Source of the DNA: Sediminimonas sp.
Lineage (GTDB): Bacteria > Pseudomonadota > Alphaproteobacteria > Rhodobacterales > Rhodobacteraceae
Direction: 5' to 3'
NCBI RefSeq assembly: GCF_024637375.1
Contig: NZ_JAGXFK010000018.1
Location: 45,232-109,231 of the forward strand
Length of the DNA stretch: 64,000 nt
How positions within the stretch are numbered: the stretch's first letter is position 1; each line of letters begins with the position of its first letter. Made by a program: the position numbers and the translations under genes. Shown in pieces: positions 20,404-31,101 of the stretch. The notes beneath the pieces were generated by a model. The model searched no databases. It was given only the letters and a program-made list of their open reading frames with translations, and had not been told where the DNA came from.

Positions 20404-20925
20404 TCATGCCCATAGCGCCGGGTTGCACCACGGTCCGGGCACGCGCAGGGTGCCGTTCATCGGTGCGTCGTCCCCGCCCAGCGAAAGCGATTGCCATGCC
20501 GGCGCCCATTCCCGCGGAAGATCGTAGGGCGGCCTGATGTCCGACGTCGCGGCGAAACCGTGGCGCCCGTAATAGGCCGGATCCCCCAGTACCAGCAAGC
20601 GGGCCGTTCCCGCCGCTTCCAGCCGCGTCCGCCCACCCCGGATTAGCGTGCTGCCTATCCCCTGGCACTGGTGGCGCGGCAACACCGCAACCGGCCCGAG
20701 CAACGCCACCGGTGCTGCGTGCCCGCCTACTGTACCGGGCGTGAACACCGCGTGCCCCGCTGGCACGCCCCTGGCGAGCGCCAGCAAGGACAGGACATCC
20801 GGCAGTTCCAGAAGCGACCGCACGAGCGGCAACAGGTCTTCGTCTGGAAACGCCGCCGGATAGAGCGTCTGCAGGAACGCGATATCGGCGGGCGTGCTTT
20901 CACGCAGTGTGATCGCGTCGGTCAT
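20404..20925 (-). CDS. GNAT family N-acetyltransferase
   Basis: ORF 173 aa; LGPVAVLPRHQCQGIGSTLIRGG acetyl-CoA binding motif. Confidence 0.88.
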   Translation of the reverse strand: MTDAITLRESTPADIAFLQTLYPAAFPDEDLLPLVRSLLELPDVLSLLALARGVPAGHAVFTPGTVGGHAAPVALLGPVAVLPRHQCQGIGSTLIRGGRTRLEAAGTARLLVLGDPAYYGRHGFAATSDIRPPYDLPREWAPAWQSLSLGGDDAPMNGTLRVPGPWCNPALWA

Positions 20926-20976
20926 GCGGCTATCCTGTCAAGGGCATCCACATGATCGCAAGCACCGCAGTGCGCG

Positions 20977-21684
20977 TCAAACCTCCAGCCACTCCTTGCG
21001 GATGTCGTCTCGGGTCTTGAACTCCTCCGGGGTGCCTTCGTAGACGATCTCGCCATGGCCCATCACGTAGACCCGCGCCGCGATGCGCAGCGCGATCGAC
21101 AGCTTCTGCTCGATTAACAGGATTGCCACACCGGCACGCGCGATATCGGCGATCATGTCGCCCACCTGCTGCACGATCCTGGGCGCCAGGCCCTCGGTCG
21201 GCTCGTCTATGATGACCAGGTCGGGGTCACCCATCAGCGTGCGGCACATGGTCAGCATCTGCTTTTCGCCGCCCGACAGCACGCCGGCGGGGTTGTCGGC
21301 CCGCGCCCTGAGGTTGGGAAACATGTCGAGCATCTGATCGATGGTCCAGCGGCCGGTTTTCTTCATGTCCTTGATGCCCAGGATCAGGTTCTCGCGCACT
21401 GTCATCATCGGAAAGATGTCGCGGCTTTCGGGCACGTACCCCAGCCCCAGATGCGCGATCCGGTAGCTTTCCAGCCCGTCGATGCGCTGCCCCTTGAAGG
21501 TGATCTCGCCCTTGGGCTGCACCTCGCCCATGATCGCCTTGGCAGTGGTCGAACGCCCCACACCGTTGCGCCCCAGAAGCGCGATCACCTCGCCGGGCAT
21601 GATTTCGATGTTCACACCCTGCAGGACGTGGCTCTTGCCGTAATAGGCGTGCAGGTTCTTCACCGTCAGCATCGGGTCTGTCAT
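20977..21684 (-). CDS. livF: Branched-chain-type ABC transporter ATP-binding protein LivF
   Basis: ORF 235 aa; GRNGVGRSTT Walker A, LSGGEKQML, DEPTEGLAPRIV. Confidence 0.93.
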   Translation of the reverse strand: MTDPMLTVKNLHAYYGKSHVLQGVNIEIMPGEVIALLGRNGVGRSTTAKAIMGEVQPKGEITFKGQRIDGLESYRIAHLGLGYVPESRDIFPMMTVRENLILGIKDMKKTGRWTIDQMLDMFPNLRARADNPAGVLSGGEKQMLTMCRTLMGDPDLVIIDEPTEGLAPRIVQQVGDMIADIARAGVAILLIEQKLSIALRIAARVYVMGHGEIVYEGTPEEFKTRDDIRKEWLEV

Positions 21685-22466
21685 TGCGCGTCTCCCGCGG
21701 CGGCCAGCGCCTGTTGCTCGTCCCCGTCACCCAGATAGGCCTCGCGCACACGCGGATCGCCGCGTATCTCCTCGGGAGTGCCGGTGGCGATGATCTGGCC
21801 GTAGACCAGCACCGAAATACGGTCGGCAATGTTGAACACCACGCCCATGTCGTGCTCGACGATGATCAGCGTCTTGCCCGCCGTCGCCTTTTCGATCAGC
21901 GCCACGGCGCGGTCGGTTTCCGAATGGCTCATCCCCGCGGTGGGCTCATCCAGCAGCACCACATCGGCGCCGCCGGCAATGGTGATGGCGATCTCCAGCG
22001 TGCGCTGATCGGCATAGGACAGCAGCGCGGCGGGCATCTGCGCCTTGTCCAGCAGGCCGACACTTTCCAGTATCTCGCCGGTCTTGCGCTGCACCTCGTG
22101 CAGGTTGCCGACGTTGCGCCAGAAGCTGTAGCCATGGCCCAGCGAATAAAGCACCCCGCAGCGCACGTTCTCGCGCACGCTCATGTTGGCAAAGATGTTC
22201 GAGACCTGGAAACTGCGCGACAGCCCCATGCGGTTGATGACATGCGGCGGCAGACCGACAATTTCCTCATCGCCCAGCTTCACGCTGCCGGCGGTCGGCT
22301 GGTAGAGCCCCGATATCAGGTTGAACAGCGTCGACTTTCCGGCGCCGTTGGGGCCGATGATGGCGTGCCTCTCACCCGGCGCCAGGTCGAGGTCGACACC
22401 GCAGATGATCTCGGCGGGGCCGAAGTTCTTTTTCAAACCCCTGATCGAAAGCGCAGGCGTGGTCAT
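21681..22466 (-). CDS. livG: Branched-chain-type ABC transporter ATP-binding protein LivG
   Basis: MTTPALSIRGLKKNFGPAEIICGVDLDLAPGERHAIIGPNGAGKSTLFNLISGL; DEPTAGMSHSE; start trimmed from ORF 21681-23345. Confidence 0.92.
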   Translation of the reverse strand: MTTPALSIRGLKKNFGPAEIICGVDLDLAPGERHAIIGPNGAGKSTLFNLISGLYQPTAGSVKLGDEEIVGLPPHVINRMGLSRSFQVSNIFANMSVRENVRCGVLYSLGHGYSFWRNVGNLHEVQRKTGEILESVGLLDKAQMPAALLSYADQRTLEIAITIAGGADVVLLDEPTAGMSHSETDRAVALIEKATAGKTLIIVEHDMGVVFNIADRISVLVYGQIIATGTPEEIRGDPRVREAYLGDGDEQQALAAAGDAQ

Positions 22467-23734
22467 CCGTGGCCCTCCTCGATTTCTCTTGCCATGCGCA
22501 GCACACCGAACCCGGCCGCGAAGAAGCCCGCGATCAGGAACCAGCTGAGCGGCGTGTCGATGCCGAGGTGCAGGCCGAAGGGCTCGAACACCTCGCCATA
22601 GCCATTGGACCAGCGCACCGCGATCTCGACCAGGATCACCAGCCCGGTGAAGGCAAGCGCCACGCCGGCGGCCTGCTTGGCCCGCCGCGCCAGCACCCCG
22701 TCGGTCCCGCCGCGGCGCAAGATACCCAACAAGCCGTAGACGATCCCCGCGACGCCGCCCGGAGCGTACATCACGATGGCGATGAACAGCAGCCCGAGAT
22801 ACAACAGCCAGGCCTCGGAATAATCCGACAGCATCGACTGCATGTAGGTCAGCAGCACCGCGCCCATGATCGGGCCGGTGAAATAGCGGATGCCGCCGAT
22901 ATAGGCCATCAGCAGCACCAGCCCCGACGGCGCCAGCGACAGCGATTCCGGGGTGAATATCTCGTAATTCACCGCCGACATCCCGCCAGCGAGTCCGGCA
23001 AAGGCGCCGGCGAAGATGAATACCAGATAGCGCACGCGGTCCGGGTTGTAGCCGACGAATTGCACCCGCTCGGGGTTGTCGCGGGTGGCTTCCGACATCT
23101 TGCCCAGCGGCGTGCGTGTGAACGCGTAGATGCCCAGCGTTCCCAGAAAGGTCCAGAACGCGATGAACCAGTAGATATCTTCTACCGGCCCCATCGACAG
23201 GCCGAACAAGCGCGGGCCGACCATGCGGTCGCTGGTCACGCCCATCTCGCCGCCGAAGATCGAGCCGAACATGTATCCCGCCGACGCGACCAGTTCGGCC
23301 ACCCCCAGCGAGATCATGGCGAACGGCACGCCCGAGCGTTTGCACGACGGCCAGCCGATAACGACACCCGCCAGCGCGCCGGCGCCAAACCCGATCACCG
23401 GCAGCATGAACACCGGAAAACCGGCCCAGAACCCCGACGATCCGGCACCGATGGCGTTCATCGCGTGCAGCACCGCATAGCCGCCCAGGCCGAAATACAC
23501 GGCGTGGCCGAAAGACAGCAGTCCGGCGCGCCCCAGCAGCATGTTGTAGGACAGTGCGAAGACGATATTGATCCCCATCGCCGCGATCAGCGAATTCATC
23601 GTTCGTGACGGATCGAACAGCGGGATCGCCGCCAGCAGCACGATCATCACAATGAAAGGCAGCACCCGCTGGCGAAACTTGTCGGTCGCCGAAGGGGCCA
23701 GGTCGTCATAGCTTTTCATGGCCTGCTCGCTCAT
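22463..23734 (-). CDS. livM: Branched-chain-type ABC transporter permease LivM
   Basis: ORF 423 aa; GINIVFALSYNMLLGRAGLLSFGHAVYFGLGGY. Confidence 0.92.
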   Translation of the reverse strand: MSEQAMKSYDDLAPSATDKFRQRVLPFIVMIVLLAAIPLFDPSRTMNSLIAAMGINIVFALSYNMLLGRAGLLSFGHAVYFGLGGYAVLHAMNAIGAGSSGFWAGFPVFMLPVIGFGAGALAGVVIGWPSCKRSGVPFAMISLGVAELVASAGYMFGSIFGGEMGVTSDRMVGPRLFGLSMGPVEDIYWFIAFWTFLGTLGIYAFTRTPLGKMSEATRDNPERVQFVGYNPDRVRYLVFIFAGAFAGLAGGMSAVNYEIFTPESLSLAPSGLVLLMAYIGGIRYFTGPIMGAVLLTYMQSMLSDYSEAWLLYLGLLFIAIVMYAPGGVAGIVYGLLGILRRGGTDGVLARRAKQAAGVALAFTGLVILVEIAVRWSNGYGEVFEPFGLHLGIDTPLSWFLIAGFFAAGFGVLRMAREIEEGHG

Positions 23735-24663
23735 AGCTCACGATCCCCCATCAGGCCGCGCGGGCGTATCATCAGGATCAAGACCAGCATCAGGAACGGG
23801 ATCATCGGCGCCAGCGACGCGATGGTGATGCCGCCCAACTCGGACGTGGCAGTCAGCCCCAGCCATCCGAACAGGTCCGCGAAAGAGGCATCGACACCCA
23901 CCGCGAAGGTTTGCATCAGGCCCAGCAGCATCGCGGCGAGAAACGCCCCGGTCAGGCTGCCCAGCCCGCCGACGACGACCACCACGAACACGATCGGCCC
24001 CATCTGCACCGCCATCGCCGGGTCCGTCACCAGGTAGTTGCCGCCGATCACACCGGCCAGCCCGGCCAGCGCACAGCCGGCGCCGAACACCAGCATGAAG
24101 ATACGCGGCACGTTGTGCCCCAGATGCCCCACCATGTGCGGATGCGTCAGCGCCGCCCGGATGATCAGCCCCGCCCGCGTGCGGTTGAGGATGAACCACA
24201 GCGCCACCAGCATGCCGACCGACACCATCAGGATGAACACCCGATAGGCGGGATATTCGGCACCGAACAACTCGAACAGCGGGAAATCCAGCACCTCGGG
24301 CACGCGGTAATCCACCGAACTGCGGCCCCAGACGATCTTGACCATCTCGTCGATCAGATAAGCCAGCCCGAAGGTGAACAGCAACTCGGCGACATGGCCG
24401 TGCGCGTGGACGTTGCGCAGGCCCCATTTCTCGACCGCTGCGCCGACCAGCCCGACCAGCACCGGCGCCAGGATCAGCGCGATCCAGAAATTGGTAACCC
24501 CCATGATCGAGTAGGCGAAATAGGCCCCCAGCATGTAGAAACTGGCATGGGCGAAATTCAGAACTCCCATCATGCTGAAGATCAGGGTCAGGCCGCTGGA
24601 CAGCATGAACAGCAACAGCCCGTAGATCACCCCGTTCAGGAGCGAGAAAACGATCGTTTCCAT
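23731..24663 (-). CDS. livH: Branched-chain-type ABC transporter permease LivH
   Basis: ORF 310 aa; LLNGVIYGLLLFMLSSGLTLIFSMMGVLNFAHASFYMLGAY. Confidence 0.92.
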   Translation of the reverse strand: METIVFSLLNGVIYGLLLFMLSSGLTLIFSMMGVLNFAHASFYMLGAYFAYSIMGVTNFWIALILAPVLVGLVGAAVEKWGLRNVHAHGHVAELLFTFGLAYLIDEMVKIVWGRSSVDYRVPEVLDFPLFELFGAEYPAYRVFILMVSVGMLVALWFILNRTRAGLIIRAALTHPHMVGHLGHNVPRIFMLVFGAGCALAGLAGVIGGNYLVTDPAMAVQMGPIVFVVVVVGGLGSLTGAFLAAMLLGLMQTFAVGVDASFADLFGWLGLTATSELGGITIASLAPMIPFLMLVLILMIRPRGLMGDREL

Positions 24664-24762
24664 CAGGACCTCGTGTCAGAAAACCTGCGCGCGCATCCCG
24701 GCGCGGCCGACATGCAAGAGCGGGCGACGCGCGCCGCCGCCCGCTTTCGTTGCATCAGCGAG

Positions 24763-25998
24763 TCACCGCTCGGGGCGATCCATCTGGCAGGTGGTCGGCT
24801 GCGCCGTGGCACCGGCCGCGATCCGGTCGGCATCGCTGGCCGTCCAGCCAAGGCCGGTGTCCTCGACATCGCGTTCGACATCGGCCGAGAAGGTCGACAC
24901 GAACAGATCCTGCAACACCTGGTGGTCCTTGGCGCGCATCGTCACCTTGCCGTAGGGGCCGTCATAGGTCATCCCCTCCATGGCAAAGGCGATATCGACG
25001 GGGTCGTTGCTGCCCGCCTTTTCCGCCGCCATGTCAAGAAAGTTCACGGCGTTGTAGGCCCGGTGATAGTAGTAGTCGTATTCCGGGTAGGTTTTCTCGT
25101 AATCCTCGATCCGGGCGATCTGCGCATCGGTCGTGGGGTAGTTTTCGACGAATTCCGACACCTGCAACACCTGCCCGACGGCCGCCTTGCCCATGGCCGT
25201 CGCCGCGCCAAGCGAGCCGCCGTAATAGGTCAGGATCGGCGCCTCCAGGCCCGAATCCATCGCCGCCTTGACCAGCAGCACCATGTCGGCGCCCCAGTTG
25301 CCGGTGATCACCGCGTCAGCGTCCGAGCTGATGATCTTCTGGATGTAGGGGGTGAAATCCTTGACCCGTCCCAGCGGGTGCAGCTCGTTGCCGACGATCT
25401 CGATATCGGGGCGCTTTTCGGCAAGCTGGGTGACGGCCGCCTTGGCCACCGCCTTGCCGAAGGAATAGTCCTGCCCGATGACATAGACATTCTTGATATC
25501 TTCACGTTCGGAGATCCAGTCGGTCGCCGCCGCCATTTTCATGTCGACATGGCTGTCAAAGCGGAAATGCCAGAACGAACACCGGTCGTTGGTAAACGCC
25601 GGGTCCACGGCGGCGTAGTTCATGAACAACACCTCGTCACCGGGGTTGCGCTTGTTGTGCTTGTTGACCGCGCCGATGATCGCCGAGGCCACCGACGAGC
25701 CGTTGCCCTGCGCGATGAAGCGGATGCCGCGGTCGATCGCCTTTTGCAACTGCACCAGCGATTCCTTGGGGCTGACCTTGTTGTCGAAGGGCACCATCTC
25801 CAGCGTCGCGCCATTCATGCCGCCATCGGCGTTGACCTCCGACACGGCGTGCTCCCACTGATGCAGGCCCGCGGTGCCCGACGGTCCGAACGGGCCCGAC
25901 AACGGGTCGATGAACGCGATCTTCACGGTCTCGGCAGATGCGCCACCGGCGGCAAATGCCATCGCTGCCGCAAGCGCGGCGGATTTCACAAGTTTCAT
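24763..25998 (-). CDS. ABC transporter substrate-binding protein (Leu/Ile/Val-binding family)
   Basis: ORF 411 aa; signal peptide; VKIAFIDPLSGPFGPSGTAGLHQWEHAVSEVNADGGMNG. Confidence 0.93.
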   Translation of the reverse strand: MKLVKSAALAAAMAFAAGGASAETVKIAFIDPLSGPFGPSGTAGLHQWEHAVSEVNADGGMNGATLEMVPFDNKVSPKESLVQLQKAIDRGIRFIAQGNGSSVASAIIGAVNKHNKRNPGDEVLFMNYAAVDPAFTNDRCSFWHFRFDSHVDMKMAAATDWISEREDIKNVYVIGQDYSFGKAVAKAAVTQLAEKRPDIEIVGNELHPLGRVKDFTPYIQKIISSDADAVITGNWGADMVLLVKAAMDSGLEAPILTYYGGSLGAATAMGKAAVGQVLQVSEFVENYPTTDAQIARIEDYEKTYPEYDYYYHRAYNAVNFLDMAAEKAGSNDPVDIAFAMEGMTYDGPYGKVTMRAKDHQVLQDLFVSTFSADVERDVEDTGLGWTASDADRIAAGATAQPTTCQMDRPER

Positions 25999-26096
25999 TT
26001 TTTCCTCCCATGTCGAAAAGCTGCCACTCCGGCACGCCCTTCTTGACGGCGATGAAAAGATGATATTGCCTTGCTGTCAAGTCCGGCGAAATTCTA

Positions 26097-26111
26097 TTCC
26101 GCCTTGCGAAA
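26097..26111. promoter_or_regulatory. Candidate operator TTCCGCCTTGCGAAA in the divergent SBP/acyl-CoA dehydrogenase promoter region
   Basis: 12/15 match to TTCCGCAATGCGGAA (39866). Confidence 0.4.
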
Positions 26112-26124
26112 TTACGGAGACACC

Positions 26125-27303
26125 ATGACCACAGCAGCGAGCGACCTGGAGACATTCAGGGCCGAAATTGCCGGCTGGATCGCCACGGCCTGCCCCGACG
26201 GCCTGCGCAACCGACCCATGAACGAGGACAGAATCGTCTGGGGCGGCCGTCGCTGGGTGTTCGACGACGACGATCAGCGCATCTGGCTGGAACGCGCCAT
26301 CGACAAGGGAATCACCGCGCCGCGCTGGCCCGTCGAATACGGCGGCGGCGGCATAAGCCGCGCACACGAAAAGATCCTGCGCGAGGAAATGACCCGCCTC
26401 GGCGCCCCGCCACCGCTGGAAAGCTTCGGCTTGTGGATGCTGGGCCCGGCGCTGCTGGCCTTCGGCAGCGACGAACAGAAGGCACGCCACCTGCCGCCCA
26501 TCACGCGCGGCGAAATCCGCTGGTGCCAGGGCTATTCCGAACCAGGCGCCGGCAGCGATCTGGCCAACGTGCAGACCCGGGCCGAGGATATGGGCGATCA
26601 CTACCTGATCAACGGGCAGAAAATCTGGACCTCATATGCCGACCAGGCCGACTGGATATTCGCGCTGGTGCGTACAGACCGCGAGGCGCCCAAGCACAAG
26701 GGCATTTCGTTTCTGCTGATGGACATGGAAAGCCCCGGCATCAGCACCCGGCCGATCCGCCTGATCTCGGGCAAGTCACCATTCTGCGAGACGTTCTTCG
26801 ACAACGTGAAGGTGCCCAGGGAAAACCTCGTGGGCGAGGTGAACCGTGGCTGGGATATCGCCAAGTACCTTCTCACGCATGAGCGCGAGATGATCGGCGG
26901 CGGTGCGCGCGGACTGCTTGGCGGGCGGTCGCTGGGCGCGTTCCTGGGCGATCTCGGCGCCGACGTGCTGGACGATCCGGTGATCCGGGCCGAAGCGATG
27001 GCGGCCGAAGTGGACACGCTGGCCTTCGCCATGACCATGGACCGCTACAAGGATCGCGCCGAGGCCGGAAGCGGCGTCGGCGATGCCAGCGCGATGCTGA
27101 AATACTACGGCACCGAACTGAACAAACGCCGCTACGAATTGCTGATGACCGCCGCGGGCAGCGACGCGCTGCAATGGGACGGGCCGCACGGGGCGCTGGC
27201 GCCGGAATGGCTGCGCACCAAAGCCAACTCGATCGAGGGCGGCACTTCCGAGGTAATGCTCGACATCATCGCCAAGCGGGTGCTTGAGTTGCCAGGCGCA
27301 TGA
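26125..27303 (+). CDS. Acyl-CoA dehydrogenase (subunit 1 of pair A)
   Basis: MTTAASDLETFRAEIAGWI...WCQGYSEPGAGSDLANVQTRAEDMGDHYLINGQKIWTSYA. Confidence 0.94.
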   Translation: MTTAASDLETFRAEIAGWIATACPDGLRNRPMNEDRIVWGGRRWVFDDDDQRIWLERAIDKGITAPRWPVEYGGGGISRAHEKILREEMTRLGAPPPLESFGLWMLGPALLAFGSDEQKARHLPPITRGEIRWCQGYSEPGAGSDLANVQTRAEDMGDHYLINGQKIWTSYADQADWIFALVRTDREAPKHKGISFLLMDMESPGISTRPIRLISGKSPFCETFFDNVKVPRENLVGEVNRGWDIAKYLLTHEREMIGGGARGLLGGRSLGAFLGDLGADVLDDPVIRAEAMAAEVDTLAFAMTMDRYKDRAEAGSGVGDASAMLKYYGTELNKRRYELLMTAAGSDALQWDGPHGALAPEWLRTKANSIEGGTSEVMLDIIAKRVLELPGA

Positions 27304-28445
27304 GGACGACGATGACAAGCCTGCTTGATTCCGACGACGAGGTCATGCTGCGCGATGCCGCGCGCGGCTTTCTCGACAGCAACGCACCGGTTGCGGCCCT
27401 GCGCGCCAACCGTGACGAGGGCCGCGCCCACGACCCGGTGCTGTGGCGCGACATGGCGGCGATGGGGTGGGCCGGGGTGCTGATCCCCGAAACGGCGGGC
27501 GGCGCCGACATGGGCCACCGCGCGGCCGGCATCCTGGCCCACGAAATGGGTGTGACGCTGGCTGCCTCGCCGTTTCTGTCCAGCGCCGTGATCGCCGCCA
27601 CCACGCTGCGCCACGCCGCCGGCGCGCGGGCCCATGACGCGCTGGCCGGTATCGCCGCGGGCGAGGTGACCTACGCACTGGCGGTGGACGAGGGCCCCAA
27701 GCACGCCCCCGAACGCAGCGCACTCAGCGCCGAGCGCGCCGGCAACGGCTATCGCCTGTCGGGCGCCAAGACCTTTGTCGCAGACGGCGCCAGCGCCGGC
27801 CGCGTGCTGGTACTGGCACGCACCTCCGGCACGCCGGGTCAGGCGGCGGGTCTATCACTGTTCGACATAGACGCCGACCGCGCCGGGCTGAGCCGAAGGC
27901 CGCTTGATACCGTGGATGCGCGCGATCATGCGCGGCTCGATTTCGATGGCGTCGAGGCTACCGGCGACGACCTGCTGGGCGAGGCCGACGACGCCATGCG
28001 CCTGTTGCGCCCGGCGCTTGAGGCGGGTCAGGCGGCGCTGGCGGCGGAACTGGCCGGGCTGGCAGGCGGCATCAGTGCCATGACGCTGGGATACCTCAAG
28101 GAGCGGCGCCAGTTCGGCCGCACCATCGGCAGCTTTCAGGCCTTGCAACACCGGGCCGCGCATCTGTGGGCCGAGACCGAGGTCACCGCCTCGGCCATCG
28201 CCAACGCCGGTCGGGTACTGGATGAAACACCAGACGACGCGACGCTGGCGGTATCGCTGGCCAAGGCGCGGGCCACCCGCACCGCCGATCTGGCGGTGCG
28301 CGAAGGCATCCAGATGCATGGCGGCATAGGCATGACCGACGACCACGACGCCGGATTTTTCATGAAACGCGCCCGTGTCGGTGCGGAATGGCTGGGCGAC
28401 TACGGCTATCATGCCGCGCGCGTCGCCGCCGCCCGCGGGTTCTGA
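27300..28445 (+). CDS. Acyl-CoA dehydrogenase (subunit 2 of pair A)
   Basis: ORF 381 aa; RQFGRTIGSFQALQHRAAHLWAE; IQMHGGIGMTDDHDAGFFMKRA; ATGA overlap with upstream gene (alternative start 27312). Confidence 0.93.
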   Translation: MRTTMTSLLDSDDEVMLRDAARGFLDSNAPVAALRANRDEGRAHDPVLWRDMAAMGWAGVLIPETAGGADMGHRAAGILAHEMGVTLAASPFLSSAVIAATTLRHAAGARAHDALAGIAAGEVTYALAVDEGPKHAPERSALSAERAGNGYRLSGAKTFVADGASAGRVLVLARTSGTPGQAAGLSLFDIDADRAGLSRRPLDTVDARDHARLDFDGVEATGDDLLGEADDAMRLLRPALEAGQAALAAELAGLAGGISAMTLGYLKERRQFGRTIGSFQALQHRAAHLWAETEVTASAIANAGRVLDETPDDATLAVSLAKARATRTADLAVREGIQMHGGIGMTDDHDAGFFMKRARVGAEWLGDYGYHAARVAAARGF

Positions 28446-28461
28446 GAAGGGAGACACCACA

Positions 28462-29292
28462 ATGACCACCACGATGACACCCGAGGCGCTGTTCGACCTG
28501 ACAGGCAAGACCGCGCTGGTCACCGGCGGTGCCACCGGCATCGGGCGCATGGCCGCCGAGGGGCTCATGGCCGCCGGCGCCCGCGTTCTGATCGCCAGCC
28601 GCAAGGCCGACGCCTGCGAAGCGGTGGCCGACGAGTTGAACGCCATGGGCCTGAAGGGCCGCGCCGAAGGGTTCGGCGGCGACGTCGGCACCGAAGCCGG
28701 TGTCGAGGCGCTGGCCGCCGAGGTCGCGGCACGCACCGACAAGCTGCACATCCTGATGAACAACGCCGGCCGCACATGGGGCGACCCGCTGGGTCAGCAT
28801 CCCTACAAGGCGTGGGAAAAGCTGCTGGCGGTCAACGTGACCGGCATGTTCCACCTCACGCAGGCGCTGCTGCCGCTGTTGCGCGCCGCCAGTGCCCCCG
28901 GCGACCCCGCGCGCATTGTCAACGTGGGCAGCGTGATGGGCGACATCCCCAAGGGCACGATGACCTATTCCTACGCCACATCCAAGGGCGCGGTGCATCA
29001 CATGACGCGGGTGCTGTCGAACGACCTGGCGCCCGAGGGCATCACCGTCAACGCCATCGCGCCGGGGCCGTTCGTTTCCAACATGACTGCCTTTGCCATC
29101 GGCACCGAGGAAGGCCAGGACAAGGCCGCCAAGGGCGTGCCTTTGGGCCGGGTCGGTCAGCCCGAGGACATCGCCGGCGCATTGCTTTACCTGTGCGGGA
29201 AGGGCGGCGCCTATGTTTCCGGCGCGATCCTGCCGCTGTCGGGGGGCATGCAGTCGAACGCGCCGGGCACCCTGTTCAACGAGGATTTGTAA
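28462..29292 (+). CDS. SDR family oxidoreductase
   Basis: MTTTMTPEALFDLTGKTALVTGGATGIGRMAAEGLMAAGARV; NNAG; YATSKGA. Confidence 0.94.
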   Translation: MTTTMTPEALFDLTGKTALVTGGATGIGRMAAEGLMAAGARVLIASRKADACEAVADELNAMGLKGRAEGFGGDVGTEAGVEALAAEVAARTDKLHILMNNAGRTWGDPLGQHPYKAWEKLLAVNVTGMFHLTQALLPLLRAASAPGDPARIVNVGSVMGDIPKGTMTYSYATSKGAVHHMTRVLSNDLAPEGITVNAIAPGPFVSNMTAFAIGTEEGQDKAAKGVPLGRVGQPEDIAGALLYLCGKGGAYVSGAILPLSGGMQSNAPGTLFNEDL

Positions 29293-29295
29293 GCC

Positions 29296-29766
29296 ATGCC
29301 GCCCGCCATCAGCCGCGCCGACATGGCCGCCCGCGTGGGCCGCGAAATCGGCGTGTCGCGGTGGTTCACCATCGATCAGGCGATGATCGACGGCTTTGCC
29401 GACATCACCCATGACCACCAGTTCATTCACGTCGATCCCGCCGCCGCGGCACAAACGCCCTTCGGTGGCACCATCGCGCACGGGTTCCTGACGCTGTCGT
29501 TGCTGTCGGCCATGGTCTATGATGCCATCCCGGCAATGGAGGGGGTGACGATGGGCGTGAACTATGGCTTCGATCGGGTTCGTTTTGTCAGCCCGGTGAA
29601 GGTGGGCGCGCAGGTGCGCGGGCGCTTTACCCTGGCGGCGTTCGACGACCTGGCCCCCGACGCGGTGCAGACGACGCTGGATGCCACCGTGGATATCGAC
29701 GGCGCCGAGCGCCCGGCGCTTGTCGCACGCTGGCTGGGCCGGCGATATTTCGGTGCCACGCCATGA
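29296..29766 (+). CDS. MaoC family (R)-specific enoyl-CoA hydratase/dehydratase
   Basis: ORF 156 aa; ADITHDHQFIHVDPAAAAQTPFGGTIAHGFLTLSLL hydratase-2 motif. Confidence 0.93.
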   Translation: MPPAISRADMAARVGREIGVSRWFTIDQAMIDGFADITHDHQFIHVDPAAAAQTPFGGTIAHGFLTLSLLSAMVYDAIPAMEGVTMGVNYGFDRVRFVSPVKVGAQVRGRFTLAAFDDLAPDAVQTTLDATVDIDGAERPALVARWLGRRYFGATP

Positions 29767-29898
29767 CCGGGCGCGTCGGCGTCGGCCACACCACCCTGCC
29801 CGGCCGCGGAGCCCGTTCCCCGGCCCGGACATCATACCTTAATGGCCCGCAAGCCCCGCGCCGCGCGGGCCGCAACGTATCACGAAAGGATCAGATCA

Positions 29899-31101
29899 AT
29901 GCGTGACGCCGTCATCGTATCAACCGCCCGTACCCCCATCGGCAAGGCCTATCGCGGCGCCTTCAACGACACCCAGGCGCAGGCGCTGATCGGCCACGCC
30001 ATTCGCCACGCGGTGGACCGCGCCGGACTGGAAGGCCACGAAATCGACGATTGCATCGTCGGCGCGGCGCTTCAGCAAGGCTCGACCGGCAGCAACATCG
30101 CGCGGCAGGGATTGATTCGCGCCGGCCTGCCGGTATCGGTTGCCGGCATGTCGCTTGACCGGCAATGCGCCAGCGGCATGATGGCCATCGCCACCGCCGC
30201 CAAGCAGGTGGTGCAGGATGGCATGGAGGTGGCCATCGGCGGCGGCGTCGAATCGGTCAGCCTGGTACAGAACGACAAGATGCGCACCGACCGGCTGCGC
30301 GACCCGTGGATCATGGAACACAAGCCGGCGCTTTACATGTCGATGCTGGAAACCGCCGAGGTCGTCGCGCGGCGTTACAACATCAGCCGCGATGCCCAGG
30401 ATGAATACAGCCTGCGAAGCCAGCAACGCACCGCCGCCGGGCAAGAGGCGGGCCGTTTCGATGACGAAATCGTGCCCCTGCCCACAACCATGCTGGTGCA
30501 GGACCGCGAGACAAAGGAAATCAGCCGCCGCGAGGTGACGCTGGAAAAGGACGAGGGCAACCGCCCGTCGACCACGCTGGAAGGGCTGCAATCGCTAAAT
30601 CCGGTCCACAAGGGCGGGCTGGAGATTGCCGAGGGCGGCTTCATCACCGCGGGCAACGCCTCGCAACTGTCCGACGGGGCCTCGGCCGCGGTGGTGATGG
30701 AGGCCGCCGAGGCAGAGCGCCGCGGGCTGCAACCGCTGGGCCGCTACGTGGGCGTGATGGCCGCCGGGTGCGAGCCCGACGAGATGGGAATCGGCCCGGT
30801 CTTTGCTGTGCCCAAGCTGCTGGAAAAGCATGGGCTGGGGATCGACGATATCGGCCTGTGGGAACTCAACGAGGCATTCGCGGTGCAGGTGCTGTATTGC
30901 CGCGACAAGCTGGGCATCCCCGACGAGTTGCTCAACGTCAACGGCGGCTCGATCTCGATCGGCCACCCCTACGGCATGTCGGGCGCGCGCATGGTCGGCC
31001 ACGCCCTGATCGAAGGCAAACGCCGCGGCGCGCGCTATGTCGTATGCACCATGTGCGTGGGCGGCGGCATGGGCGCCGCGGGCCTGTTCGAGGTGCTTTG
31101 A
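29899..31101 (+). CDS. Acetyl-CoA C-acyltransferase (thiolase)
   Basis: [25 protein letters not shown]..., [42 protein letters not shown]. Confidence 0.95.
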   Translation: MRDAVIVSTARTPIGKAYRGAFNDTQAQALIGHAIRHAVDRAGLEGHEIDDCIVGAALQQGSTGSNIARQGLIRAGLPVSVAGMSLDRQCASGMMAIATAAKQVVQDGMEVAIGGGVESVSLVQNDKMRTDRLRDPWIMEHKPALYMSMLETAEVVARRYNISRDAQDEYSLRSQQRTAAGQEAGRFDDEIVPLPTTMLVQDRETKEISRREVTLEKDEGNRPSTTLEGLQSLNPVHKGGLEIAEGGFITAGNASQLSDGASAAVVMEAAEAERRGLQPLGRYVGVMAAGCEPDEMGIGPVFAVPKLLEKHGLGIDDIGLWELNEAFAVQVLYCRDKLGIPDELLNVNGGSISIGHPYGMSGARMVGHALIEGKRRGARYVVCTMCVGGGMGAAGLFEVL